Part shown: positions 50,062 through 59,706 of the stretch, in pieces
Layout of the letters: every line of letters starts with the position of its first letter
Numbering within the stretch: position 1 is the stretch's first letter
Assembly: GCF_018860155.1 (NCBI RefSeq)
Contig: NZ_JAHKNI010000002.1
Span: forward strand, 412,713-476,712
Direction of reading: 5' to 3'
Length of the DNA stretch: 64,000 bases
From: Nocardia albiluteola
GTDB lineage: Bacteria; Actinomycetota; Actinomycetes; Mycobacteriales; Mycobacteriaceae
The notes under the pieces: model-generated
Databases searched by the model: none
What the model was told of the DNA's origin: nothing
The model's input: the letters and a program-made list of their open reading frames with translations, nothing else
Translations under genes and position numbers: made by a program

Positions 50062-50586
50062 CGCTGAATACCCGAATACAGACGGTGTGACGAGGTGAAC
50101 GGGTCGCCCGCGACGCGGCTCTTTATCTGCGGAGCGCTGTGCTGCAACAAGCCTGCCGTCCTCCTGTGCCCGTCAGTGGCGGTCGTGGAAATCCAGTGCC
50201 ATCCCTGTATGGGATACGCCAGGCTACCGCCTGCGGTCTCCGCATTCACGCGGTCTCGTGACCGTGTTGTGACATCGACCTCATTGACGGTAACGAAACG
50301 ATTTCGACCCGGCAAGCGTTGCAGGTGATCCCGCCGCACATGTGAGATTGATCACACTACATTGCGGGAATATGTGAACTTTCGATGTCCGGCCGACAAG
50401 CTACCCGTGAGTAGGTGTGGCCAGGCGTTTTTCCTCCCGGATGCGAGCCCGTGACCTGCGCCACTTAGGCTGTATGCGGCTGATTTCCCGTCGCTGTCAG
50501 TGATTAGAGTCCGATCCGACCCGCCCAGGTACGACGGGCCACCAACCAAGTCGTTGTCACCACAACGCAGACGAGACGGTGAGTAC
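50062..50586. other. Long divergent intergenic region, M23 peptidase / sucC
   Basis: 525 bp. It holds a perfect CRP-type palindrome at 50341-50356 and several short inverted repeats (for example TCACG-CGGTCT-CGTGA near 50250). I looked for a c-di-AMP (ydaO) riboswitch, common before actinobacterial cell-wall hydrolase genes, and could not identify its conserved core. Confidence 0.6.
50341..50356. promoter_or_regulatory. CRP/cAMP-receptor-type binding site upstream of sucC
   Basis: TGTGA-GATTGA-TCACA is a perfect match to the CRP consensus TGTGA-N6-TCACA. It lies 231 bp before the sucC start and about 280 bp before the divergent M23 gene. Mycobacterial CRP (Rv3676) uses the same consensus. 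Confidence 0.75.
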
Positions 50587-51753
<1,167 letters not shown>

Positions 51754-51767
51754 GGAAAAACAGGGCA

Positions 51768-52682
51768 ATGTCTATCTTCCTCAACAAGGATTCCAAGGTC
51801 ATCGTCCAGGGCATCACCGGCGGCGAGGGCACCAAGCACACCGCGCTGATGCTCAAGGCCGGCACCAAGGTCCTCGGCGGCGTCAACGCGCGCAAGGCCG
51901 GGACCACCGTCAAGCACACCGACAAGGACGGCAACCCCGTCGAGCTGCCGGTGTTCGCGACCGTCGCCGAGGCGATGGAGAAGACCGGCGCGGACGTCTC
52001 GATCGCGTTCGTGCCCCCGGCGTTCTCCAAGGACGCCATCATCGAGGCCATCGACGCCGAGATCCCGCTGCTGGTCGTCATCACCGAGGGCATCCCGGTG
52101 CAGGACAGCGCCTACGCGTGGGCCTACAACGTCGACAAGGGCGCCAAGACCCGCATCATCGGCCCGAACTGCCCCGGCATCATCACCCCGGGCGAGTCGC
52201 TGGTCGGCATCACCCCGAACAACATCACCGGCAAGGGCCCGATCGGACTGGTCTCCAAGTCCGGCACCCTGACCTACCAGATGATGTACGAGCTGCGCGA
52301 TTTCGGCTTCTCCACCGCCATCGGCATCGGCGGCGACCCGGTCATCGGCACCACCCACATCGACGCCATCGAGGCGTTCGAGAAGGACCCGGAGACCAAG
52401 GTCATCGTGATGATCGGTGAGATCGGCGGCGACGCCGAGGAGCGCGCCGCGGCCTACATCAAGGCCAACGTGACCAAGCCGGTCGTCGGCTACGTCGCGG
52501 GCTTCACCGCGCCCGAGGGCAAGACCATGGGCCACGCGGGCGCGATCGTGTCCGGTTCGGCCGGTACCGCCGCGGCGAAGAAGGAAGCGCTGGAGGCCGC
52601 GGGCGTGAAGGTCGGCAAGACGCCGTCCGAGACCGCCGCGCTGGCCCGCGAGATCCTGGAGAAGGCCAGCATCACCGCCTGA
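51768..52682 (+). CDS. sucD: Succinyl-CoA ligase, alpha subunit
   Basis: 304 residues. CoA-binding N-terminus [19 protein letters not shown], then [10 protein letters not shown], the ligase [14 protein letters not shown] and the phospho-histidine site in the C-terminal [36 protein letters not shown] precedes the ATG. Works with SucC as a heterodimer or tetramer. Confidence 0.98.
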   Translation: MSIFLNKDSKVIVQGITGGEGTKHTALMLKAGTKVLGGVNARKAGTTVKHTDKDGNPVELPVFATVAEAMEKTGADVSIAFVPPAFSKDAIIEAIDAEIPLLVVITEGIPVQDSAYAWAYNVDKGAKTRIIGPNCPGIITPGESLVGITPNNITGKGPIGLVSKSGTLTYQMMYELRDFGFSTAIGIGGDPVIGTTHIDAIEAFEKDPETKVIVMIGEIGGDAEERAAAYIKANVTKPVVGYVAGFTAPEGKTMGHAGAIVSGSAGTAAAKKEALEAAGVKVGKTPSETAALAREILEKASITA

Positions 52683-53056
52683 GCTCGGCTGCCCCGCCTC
52701 TCCGAGATTTCAGCGTGCCGCTGCGTGCCGCGAGATTTGCTTGTCGGGCCGGCGGTTGACGGCCCACTCCTGGTGGGCCCGTCTCCGGTGAGTTACCCAT
52801 GTGCTTACGAGATCAGTTGTTGCGTGGGCACAGCTTCGGCGGGTGCAGGATCGGGATATCTCTGCTGAAGGCCGCCTTCCGAATTGGGAAGGCGGCCTTC
52901 GGCCTTTCCGGTGTGTGCCGCAGGATCCGGGCCGTTCACCTGGTGTATCGCGCACACCGAGCGGTATGCGTTGGCAGTGACCCGGGCGCTCTGGTGCAGT
53001 AGCGTCAGGAGGGCATCCAGTTGTGAAGACGAAGGATCCGACAAGGAGACGACAAC
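52683..53056. other. Intergenic region after sucD
   Basis: 374 bp without a convincing gene. It contains the strong hairpin at 52867-52900 and the promoter region of the DUF5336 gene (AAGGAG ribosome binding site near 53041). Confidence 0.5.
52867..52900 (+). terminator. Strong hairpin terminator downstream of sucD
   Basis: GAAGGCCGCCTTCC pairs perfectly with GGAAGGCGGCCTTC around a 6-nt loop, followed by GGCCTTTCC. Confidence 0.75.
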
Positions 53057-54136
53057 ATGTCCTACCCGTCCGGGGGCTCCGGGTACAACCAGCCCGCGAC
53101 GCCCTCCTCCGCACCAAGCTTCCCCCCACAACCGGGTAGCTCCACCGGTGCCGCGGCAGGCACCCCGGGATCGAGTACCTCGGGGCCGTCCGCCCTCGCC
53201 GGGTCCTCGAACGGCGCGGGCCTGCCGCTCTATCTCACGGTCGGTGTCGCGGTACTGGGCGTCATCAACTTCTTTCTGGGCTTCACGCCCCACATCACCG
53301 AGAACAGCCAGGACGTCGGCATGGGTGTGCACACCCAGGAGGTCACCCGGACCTTCTTCGCCTTCCCGGGTGGCGCGGCGCCGCTGATCGTGCTGCTGGC
53401 CGGTGGTCTGCTGGCGGCCATTTCGCTACTGCCGAAACAGAATTGGCTCGGTGCCTCGGCGGCCGCGTCGGCGGCCGGTTTCCTGGGACTGTTATTCGTC
53501 TCGTTCACCATGCCCGACGGATACAGCGCCGCATGGGGTACCTGGGTGGTTGTCTTCCTGGGGCTGGTGCAGGCCGCGTCGGCGGTGGCGTCGGTGCTGT
53601 TCGAGAGCGGGATCGTGGTGGTGCCCGAGCCGAAACCGGCCGCGCCGCAGGCGCCCCCGCAGGGCGGCTACGGTACTCAGGGTGGCTACGGCCAGCAGCC
53701 CTACAGCCAGAGCCAGCCGAGTCAGCCCGCCGCGTACGGGCAGTACGGCCAGCAGCCCTCCTACGGTCAGAACCCGCAGGCACCGTCGCCCTACGGCCAG
53801 TCCGGCCAGCAGTATCCGCAGTACGGGCAGCAGGCGCAGTCGCCGTACGGCCAGGCCGGCTACGGGCAGCAGTACGGTGTGCAGCCAGGGTACGGCGCGC
53901 AGCAGCGCCCGGGTACCTCGGATGCGCCCGGCGACGCGGGTGCCACGCAGCACATCGGCGGCGGCGCGCAGCAGCAATACGGTTCGCCCAGCTACGGCCA
54001 GCAGGGCGCGAGCTCCGCGAATCCGTCCGCTCCGGCGGCAACGCCCAAGCCCGCCAATCCGTTCGGCGAGGAGCAGACCTCCAACCCGGCCGCGGATGCT
54101 ACCCGGGCATTCCGTCCGGGCGAGGACGACAAGTAA
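53057..54136 (+). CDS. DUF5336-type membrane protein with Gln/Gly/Tyr-rich tail
   Basis: 359 residues. Four hydrophobic helices lie between residues 55 and 190 (LTVGVAVLGVINFFLGF, APLIVLLAGGLLAAISLL, SAAASAAGFLGLLFVSF, TWVVVFLGLVQAASAVASVLF). From residue 195 a low-complexity tail is built of YGQQ-, YSQSQ- and SPYGQ-type units rich in Q, G, Y, P and S, ending in TRAFRPGEDDK. Same position as Rv0954 of M. tuberculosis, a related membrane protein of unknown function. The tail resembles disordered, phase-separating sequences. Confidence 0.87.
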   Translation: MSYPSGGSGYNQPATPSSAPSFPPQPGSSTGAAAGTPGSSTSGPSALAGSSNGAGLPLYLTVGVAVLGVINFFLGFTPHITENSQDVGMGVHTQEVTRTFFAFPGGAAPLIVLLAGGLLAAISLLPKQNWLGASAAASAAGFLGLLFVSFTMPDGYSAAWGTWVVVFLGLVQAASAVASVLFESGIVVVPEPKPAAPQAPPQGGYGTQGGYGQQPYSQSQPSQPAAYGQYGQQPSYGQNPQAPSPYGQSGQQYPQYGQQAQSPYGQAGYGQQYGVQPGYGAQQRPGTSDAPGDAGATQHIGGGAQQQYGSPSYGQQGASSANPSAPAATPKPANPFGEEQTSNPAADATRAFRPGEDDK

Positions 54137-54336
54137 TCCCAGGTCGCCGAAATCCGTCGGTGAGTCGGGCGTTCCCCATACGGCGCGCCTGACTCCCCGC
54201 CGCGGCGGAAGGTGCCACGCTGGGGTGTCGTGGGCGAGCGTCACCAGCGTGTATCAGGCCGTATCCCGGCACAGCCCGGCGGGCCGGTCGAGCGTCACCT
54301 CCGGCCGGGCCATCCGAACGACGGGGGAGCGAGATC

Positions 54337-55944
54337 GTGAAGGCATCTCCGATCCGCTGGGATCCCCGCAACGCGCGCTCGCCGCAGGTCGATCCGGACC
54401 ACGATCCCGGGCCCGAGGACAACCTCTTCCTTTCGCTGAGCCCCGAGCGCGCCCGGGTGCTGCTCATCGTCGCGGCCCGGGCGACCAGTTTCACCGTCGT
54501 GATCATCGTGGCGCTGGTGATTCTCACGCTGCTCGCCGCCAACAGCCCCATGACCGGGGCCTCGGGCGCGATTGCCGCGGGTTGGCTTGCGGTGCACCAG
54601 GTTCCGCTCGTTGTCGGCAAGACCACACTGAGCCTGCTGCCGCTGGCGCCCACGGGGCTGGTGCTGTGGCTGACCGCCCGCGATTGCGCCCGCGCGGTCG
54701 AATCCGACTCCTCGGGTACGGATCTGGGCTGGATTCTGGGCGCCGCACTGTCGGGTCCGCTGCTGGTCACGGCGGTGTGCCTGGCCGTGGCCGACGATGC
54801 GTCGTCGGTCGTCGCGCTGCAGCCGCCGCAGGCCTTGGCCGCCTTCGCGTGGGTGGTCGGGCTGCATCTGCTGGCCGCCGTCGCCGGTATCGCGAGCCGC
54901 CCGAATCCACTGCGGGACCGGTTGCTGGCGGAACTCCCGCCGTGGGCAGCGCCCGCGGCCCGGGCGGCCCGGCGCGCGGTGCGGCGCCTGCTGCTGGGCG
55001 GACTGCTGGTCACCGCGGTCTCGTTCCTGGTGCACTGGTCCCGAATCGGCGACACCTACCGCGCGGCGGGCAATATCGGCGGCGTGTTCGGCCTGACGCT
55101 GCTGTCGCTGGCCTATCTGCCGAACACGGTGATCGGCGCGGCGGCCGTGCTGGTCGGCGCCGACGTGCACATCGGCGCGGGCGGGCTGAGCGTGTTCTCC
55201 ATCGCCGGCGCGCCGGTGCCGGCACTGCCGGTGCTGGCCGCGGTGCCCGCCGGTCCGGCCGCTGTGTGGTGGCCGGTGCTGCTGCTGGCACCCGCCGCCG
55301 TCGGTGTGCTCGCCGGCATGGAGTGCGCCCGCGAGTCCGGCGACCAGGCCCGCCGCCCGTGGGCAACGCTGAGCGCCGCGGGCCTGACCGCGCTGGCGAT
55401 GCTGGTGGCCGGGGGAATCGCCGGCGGCACGGTCGGCTCCTTCGGCGACATCGGGCCCGGCATGCTCACCTTCGCCGGGCTGACCCTGCTGTGGCTGGCG
55501 ATCCCCGGATATGTCGGCCTGCTGTGCACGGGGTGGTTCCTGCCCGCACCGGTGGGCGGTCGGCGGGCCGGGGACTACGCGGACAACGTCGACGAATACG
55601 ACGACGATTACGACCGCGACTACGCGGAAGACGAGTACGCAGAAGACGAATACGACGACGAGTACGACTACGCCGACGACGAGTACGCGGACACCGACGA
55701 GGGCTATGACGACGATTACGCCGACCCCGACCGTCCTTACGCTGACGACGATTACGGCTACGACGATTACGACCCACACAACGCCTCCGACCCCGCCACG
55801 ATCGATGGCGAACTCGTCGAGGAACAGCCCGCCCTCGACACTCGTCATAGGGCCGGCGGCAGAGCCAACGAGACCGACGACATTCTCGACGCCGAAGTGG
55901 TCGAGACCGACCCTCCGGGCCGTGGTGCGGCGGAGGGTCGTTAG
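54337..55944 (+). CDS. perM: PerM-type membrane protein (DUF6350)
   Basis: 535 residues. The N-terminus is cytoplasmic (residues 1-35), followed by multiple helices such as FTVVIIVALVILTLLAA, TTLSLLPLAPTGLVLWL and NTVIGAAAVLVGADVHIGAGG, the last a conserved feature of the family. After residue 410 comes a long acidic Asp/Tyr/Glu tail (DEYDDDYDRDY-type repeats). Orthologous position to M. tuberculosis Rv0955 (PerM), reported to support persistence and cell division. GTG start. The end of the tail (ILDAEVVETD, then GR-stop) is echoed by the small ORF that follows. Confidence 0.88.
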   Translation: MKASPIRWDPRNARSPQVDPDHDPGPEDNLFLSLSPERARVLLIVAARATSFTVVIIVALVILTLLAANSPMTGASGAIAAGWLAVHQVPLVVGKTTLSLLPLAPTGLVLWLTARDCARAVESDSSGTDLGWILGAALSGPLLVTAVCLAVADDASSVVALQPPQALAAFAWVVGLHLLAAVAGIASRPNPLRDRLLAELPPWAAPAARAARRAVRRLLLGGLLVTAVSFLVHWSRIGDTYRAAGNIGGVFGLTLLSLAYLPNTVIGAAAVLVGADVHIGAGGLSVFSIAGAPVPALPVLAAVPAGPAAVWWPVLLLAPAAVGVLAGMECARESGDQARRPWATLSAAGLTALAMLVAGGIAGGTVGSFGDIGPGMLTFAGLTLLWLAIPGYVGLLCTGWFLPAPVGGRRAGDYADNVDEYDDDYDRDYAEDEYAEDEYDDEYDYADDEYADTDEGYDDDYADPDRPYADDDYGYDDYDPHNASDPATIDGELVEEQPALDTRHRAGGRANETDDILDAEVVETDPPGRGAAEGR

Positions 55945-56154
55945 GTGTCGACATTCTCGCCACCGGGGTGGGGCGGGACAGTCGAGCTTCTTCAACCCGA
56001 AGTCATGGAGCCGACCCGCCGGGCAGCGGTGAGGCGGACCGTCGTTGGGTTGCGGCGGATCTGGCGGACTGTGGTGAGGCTGGCCGAAGCGATTTCCGAC
56101 GCCGAAGCGGTGGAGGCGGACCTGCCGGAAGGTGACGAGGTGGGAGGTCGTTAG
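55945..56154 (+). CDS. Small ORF directly after perM, possible duplicated tail
   Basis: 69 codons. The GTG follows the perM stop with no gap. The C-terminal half (ISDAEAVEADLPEGDEVGGR) aligns with the perM C-terminus (ILDAEVVETDPPGRGAAEGR), and both end GR-stop-TAGG. It may be a real coupled small protein, a duplicated exon-like piece of the perM tail, or non-coding. No domain recognised. Confidence 0.35.
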   Translation: MSTFSPPGWGGTVELLQPEVMEPTRRAAVRRTVVGLRRIWRTVVRLAEAISDAEAVEADLPEGDEVGGR

Positions 56155-56301
56155 GCTCTAGGGCGGCGGTCCTCGCATCCGCCGCAATCCTGCAGTCCCG
56201 ACGCACAGGGAGTAGAGCGCTGACGACCCCGCCCGCCCAGTTGGTACCCGCGGCCGTGCCCGCGAGCCCGCGGCACGCACCGGCGGGCCCGAAGGAGGCA
56301 G

Positions 56302-56318
56302 CTTGCGTAACCACGTAG
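56302..56318 (+). promoter_or_regulatory. 17-bp leader motif shared with rpsR
   Basis: CTTGCGTAACCACGTAG, preceded by GGAGGC. The same 17 bases occur on the minus strand at 60599-60615 in front of rpsR. In both places a reading frame across it ends Cys-Val-Thr-Thr-stop. See findings. Confidence 0.5.
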
Positions 56319-56470
56319 GGGACGGCGGGCCGACGGAGGTTGCGGAGTCGGCGGGGTGGGTGAACCCAGGGGACGGCGGGCCGACGGAGGTTGCGGAGTC
56401 GGCGGGGTGGGTGAACCCAGGGGACGGCGGGCCGACGGAGCTTGCGGAGCCGGCGGGGTGGGTGAGCTCA
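56318..56470 (+). repeat. Tandem array, three copies of a 51-bp repeat at the 5' end of purN
   Basis: Units begin at 56318, 56369 and 56420 with exact 51-bp spacing. The core is CGGAGGTTGCGGAGTCGG or CGGAGCTTGCGGAGCCGG followed by CGGGGTGGGTGA. Because 51 is a multiple of three, the array is open in the purN frame and would encode GDGGPTEVAESAGWVNP units. Confidence 0.85.
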
Positions 56471-57091
56471 GCGCCCTCGGAAGCGCCGCGATCAACTATT
56501 GTCGTGCTCGCCTCGGGCACCGGGTCGCTGCTGCGTTCGCTGATCGCGGCGACCGCCGAGCCGGGGTATCCGGCACGAGTGGCCGCCGTCGGTGTCGACC
56601 GGGTCTGTGCGGCAACCGATCACGCGGATGCCGCCGGTATCGAGCACTTCCGGGTCGCGCTGGGCGACCACCCCGATCGCGCCGCCTGGGATGCCGCGCT
56701 GACGGCCGCGGTCGCGGCGTACGAGCCGGATCTGGTGGTGTCGGCGGGGTTCATGAAGATTCTCGGCCCGGTCTTTCTGGCGCGGTTCGGCGGCCGGATC
56801 ATCAATACCCACCCCGCCCTGCTGCCCTCGTTCCCGGGTGCGCACGCGGTGCGTGACGCGCTCGACTACGGGGTGCGGGTGACGGGCTCGACCGTGCATC
56901 TGGTGGACGCGGGCGTGGACACCGGGCCGATCCTGGCGCAGCAGGCGGTCGCGGTGCTGCCCGGCGATGATGAGGACACCCTGCACGAGCGGATCAAGGT
57001 TGTCGAACGGCGGTTGCTGGCGCAGGTTGTCGCGGCCGTCGCGGCGCGAGGCATTGTCTCCGATGGACGAAAGGCAGTTATCCCAGAATGA
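56462..57091 (+). CDS. purN: Phosphoribosylglycinamide formyltransferase
   Basis: De novo purine step 3: transfers a formyl group from 10-formyl-THF to GAR. 209 residues from the GTG at 56462. Motifs: STIVVLASGTGSLLRSLI (phosphate-binding loop), LVVSAGFMKILGPVFLARFGGRIINTHPALLPSFPG with the catalytic Asn and His, and GSTVHLVDAGVDTGPILAQ with the catalytic Asp. The frame is open to a TTG at 56303 that has AGGAGG upstream, but this would add 53 residues of translated repeat; family members begin about 10-15 residues before VVLASGTG, so 56462 is preferred. purH follows 12 bp later. Confidence 0.93.
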   Translation: MSSAPSEAPRSTIVVLASGTGSLLRSLIAATAEPGYPARVAAVGVDRVCAATDHADAAGIEHFRVALGDHPDRAAWDAALTAAVAAYEPDLVVSAGFMKILGPVFLARFGGRIINTHPALLPSFPGAHAVRDALDYGVRVTGSTVHLVDAGVDTGPILAQQAVAVLPGDDEDTLHERIKVVERRLLAQVVAAVAARGIVSDGRKAVIPE

Positions 57092-57103
57092 GCGAGTTGT
57101 ACG

Positions 57104-58678
57104 GTGACTGAGCGCAAGCCGATCAGCCGGGCGCTGGTGAGCGTGTACGACAAGTCCGGGCTCGTCGAGCTGGCCACGGGGCTGCACGCCGCGGGCGTGG
57201 AGCTGGTGTCGACCGGGTCGACCGCGGCGCGCATCGCTGATGCGGGCATCCCGGTCACGAAGGTCGAGGATCTGACGGGATTCCCGGAGACCCTCGACGG
57301 CCGGGTGAAGACGTTGCACCCGCGCGTGCACGCCGGCATCCTGGCCGACCTGCGCAAGCAGGAGCACGCGGATCAGCTGGTCGAGCTGGGCGTGGATGCC
57401 TTTCAGCTGGTGGTGGTGAACCTGTACCCGTTCACCGAGACCGTCGCGAGCGGCGCGAGCCCCGACGAATGCGTGGAGCAGATCGATATCGGCGGCCCCT
57501 CGATGGTGCGCGCCGCGGCCAAGAACCATCCCTCGGTGGCCGTGGTGGTCGATACGGGCGACTACGACAGCGTGCTGGCCGCGGCGAAGTCCGGCGGGTT
57601 CACCCTCGCCGAGCGAACGGCGCTGGCGGCCAAGGCCTTCCAGCACACCGCAAGCTACGACGTGGCGGTGGCGAGCTGGATGACCAACGTCCTGGTTGAT
57701 GCCGGTGCGCCGGAAGGCGAAGCGGCGCTGAACTTTCCGGAGTGGCTGGGCGGCACCTGGGCCCGGCAGGCCGTGCTGCGCTACGGCGAGAACCCGCACC
57801 AGGCCGCCGCGCTGTACGCGAGCAACGGCGGCCAGCCGGGGCTAGCGCAGGCAAAGCAGTTGCACGGCAAGGAGATGTCGTACAACAACTACACCGACGC
57901 CGATGCGGCTTGGCGCGCGGCGTGGGATCACACCGCCCCCGCGGTGGCCGTGGTCAAGCACGCCAATCCCTGTGGCATCGCGGTCGGCGCCGACATCGCC
58001 GAGGCGCACCGCAAGGCGCACGCCTGTGATCCGGTCAGTGCGTTCGGCGGGGTGATCGCGGCCAACCGGGAGATCACCGTCGAGATGGCCGAGCAGGTCG
58101 CGGAGATCTTCACCGAGGTGATCGTCGCCCCCGGCTACGCCGACGGCGCGGTGGATGTGTTGCAGCGCAAGAAGAATGTGCGCATCCTGGTCGCCGACCG
58201 GCCCACCCGCGGCGGTGCCGAGCTGCGCCCTATCAGCGGCGGCGCCCTGCTGCAGCAGCGCGACATCATCGATGCCGAGGGCGACGATCCGGCCAACTGG
58301 ACCCTGGTCTCCGGCGAGGCGGCCGATGCCGCGACGCTGGCCGATCTCGAATTCGCCTGGCGCTCTTGCCGTGCGGTGAAGTCGAACGCGATTCTGCTCG
58401 CCCACGACGGCGCCTCGGTCGGCGTCGGCATGGGGCAGGTCAACCGGGTCGACGCGGTGCACCTGGCGGTGCTGCGTGCGCAGGATCGGGCCAAGGGCTC
58501 GGTCGCGGCCTCGGACGCCTACTTCCCGTTCCCGGACGGGCCGCAGCAGTTGATCGCGGCCGGGGTGAAGGCCATTGTGCAGCCCGGCGGTTCGGTGCGC
58601 GATCAGCTGACGATCGACGCCTGCCGGGAGGCCGGGGTGACGATGTACCTCACCGGCGCACGGCATTTCGCGCACTGA
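57104..58678 (+). CDS. purH: Bifunctional AICAR formyltransferase/IMP cyclohydrolase
   Basis: Last two steps of IMP synthesis, 524 residues. N-terminal cyclohydrolase (MGS-like) domain: [32 protein letters not shown], and [12 protein letters not shown]. The C-terminal AICAR transformylase has [11 protein letters not shown] with the conserved Lys-His, [22 protein letters not shown] and [13 protein letters not shown] start. Cotranscribed with purN. Confidence 0.97.
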   Translation: MTERKPISRALVSVYDKSGLVELATGLHAAGVELVSTGSTAARIADAGIPVTKVEDLTGFPETLDGRVKTLHPRVHAGILADLRKQEHADQLVELGVDAFQLVVVNLYPFTETVASGASPDECVEQIDIGGPSMVRAAAKNHPSVAVVVDTGDYDSVLAAAKSGGFTLAERTALAAKAFQHTASYDVAVASWMTNVLVDAGAPEGEAALNFPEWLGGTWARQAVLRYGENPHQAAALYASNGGQPGLAQAKQLHGKEMSYNNYTDADAAWRAAWDHTAPAVAVVKHANPCGIAVGADIAEAHRKAHACDPVSAFGGVIAANREITVEMAEQVAEIFTEVIVAPGYADGAVDVLQRKKNVRILVADRPTRGGAELRPISGGALLQQRDIIDAEGDDPANWTLVSGEAADAATLADLEFAWRSCRAVKSNAILLAHDGASVGVGMGQVNRVDAVHLAVLRAQDRAKGSVAASDAYFPFPDGPQQLIAAGVKAIVQPGGSVRDQLTIDACREAGVTMYLTGARHFAH

Positions 58679-58701
58679 GCGAGAACAACCGGAGAATGTA
58701 G

Positions 58702-58744
58702 TAGAGGCTCTGCGCGGAGCTGCGGTTCCCGCGCAGAGCCTCTA
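58702..58744. terminator. Strong terminator hairpin downstream of purH
   Basis: TAGAGGCTCTGCGCGG pairs perfectly (16 bp) with CCGCGCAGAGCCTCTA around an 11-nt loop, 24 bp after the purH stop. Confidence 0.8.
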
Positions 58745-58904
58745 TCGTCCGGTCCTCGGGCATTGGACATCCCGAATACCGGGTTTCGTCATCCCGGCGA
58801 GCGCCGGGAATCGGCCTGTGTTCCCCCTCTAATGCAGGGAACCTATCACTTCCGAATTGCGCCCGCTTCAGATCGTGACGCTATAAGGCCAGCTCCAGGG
58901 CTAT

Positions 58905-58920
58905 TGTGATCGAGGTCACA
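58905..58920. promoter_or_regulatory. Perfect CRP-type site between convergent genes
   Basis: TGTGA-TCGAGG-TCACA matches the CRP consensus exactly. It lies 14 bp beyond the 3' end of the lipoprotein gene and 227 bp after purH, so no annotated gene has it in its promoter. On the minus strand TATAGC at 58885-58880 is a possible -10 at class II distance. Confidence 0.65.
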
Positions 58921-58933
58921 TGATGGGGCGAAT

Positions 58934-59407
58934 CTATGTGGCACTGAGCACCTTTCGATTGCCCAAGGGTTGCTGCAGCGGAATATCGAGCGTGCCGAAT
59001 ACTGCGATCATTGTGCACATCCGTCCCATCGCCGCCGGCAGCTTGCCCGACCGCAGGGCGACCGTGACCGTGCTGCCGGTCTCGGTGGTGGTGGCGTCGA
59101 CGCCGTAGCAGTCCGGCGAGCCGATCTGGAAATTCACCGCGATCCGATCGGGGGCGATCCGGCTCCAGCTGTCGAAGGGGATCGGCGACGCGCCGACGAT
59201 CGCCGGATTCGCGGTGAAGGTGCGCCCGGGATTCGGCGGGTTCTGCTCGGTGGGCGCACTCGGGCCCGACGACGTCGCGTCCGCGGCACTGGTGGTCGTA
59301 TTCGCCTGCGTGTCACCGTGGTTCGCCTGTCCACAGCCCGCGGCCAGCAGGGCCAGCAGCGCCGCGGCGGCCACACCGGCCCGGCGGGGTCCCGAAATCC
59401 CGTTCAT
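58934..59407 (-). CDS. Small lipoprotein, hypothetical
   Basis: 157 residues. A lipoprotein signal peptide is clear: RRAGVAAAALLALLAAGCGQ with the lipobox LAAGC. A Thr/Ser/Asn-rich linker follows, then a compact domain with two cysteines (GSPDCYGVD and MGRMCTMIA) and strands IAVNFQIGS and STVTVALRSG. It resembles small mycobacterial Lpp/Lpr lipoproteins. The start at 59407 was chosen for the signal peptide; the frame runs on upstream through the repeat array. Confidence 0.85.
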   Translation of the reverse strand: MNGISGPRRAGVAAAALLALLAAGCGQANHGDTQANTTTSAADATSSGPSAPTEQNPPNPGRTFTANPAIVGASPIPFDSWSRIAPDRIAVNFQIGSPDCYGVDATTTETGSTVTVALRSGKLPAAMGRMCTMIAVFGTLDIPLQQPLGNRKVLSAT

Positions 59408-59422
59408 GACGCCACACCCTAC

Positions 59423-59568
59423 GGGGATGGTGAGCTGACGGAGCTTGCGGAGTCGGCGGGGTGGGTAAATGCAGCGGGATGGTGAGCTGACGGAGCTTGC
59501 GGAGTCGGCGGGGTGGGTAAATGCAGCGGGATGGTGAGCTGACGGAGCTTGCGGAGTCGGCGGGGTGG
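59423..59568 (-). repeat. Tandem array, three copies of a 52-bp repeat upstream of the lipoprotein gene
   Basis: Units begin near 59423, 59475 and 59527 with exact 52-bp spacing; the third is cut short at GGGGTGG. They are nearly identical and contain CGGAGCTTGCGGAGTCGG followed by CGGGGTGGGTAAATGCAGC. The array occupies most of the 299-bp gap between the divergent lipoprotein and lectin genes. It is not open in one frame in phase (52 is not a multiple of three). Confidence 0.9.
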
Positions 59569-59706
59569 CGGGGGGGTATAACGAATGCGCCCTAATTCGT
59601 CCGGTGCGGACTACCACGCAGTATCGTCGGCAAACGATGAGCAAATCCAATCTGTGCCATTGATCAACCGACGAAGCACTTCCCCGAATCCCGAAAGGAA
59701 GTTCCC

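Noticed and set aside
50062..50340. c-di-AMP (ydaO) riboswitch upstream of the M23 peptidase
   Set aside because: Expected from context in actinobacteria, but I could not find the conserved core on the minus strand; a covariance-model search would be needed.
58920..59108. 62-codon plus-strand ORF overlapping the lipoprotein gene
   Set aside because: Antisense to a gene with a clear lipobox and signal peptide; starts inside the CRP-type site.
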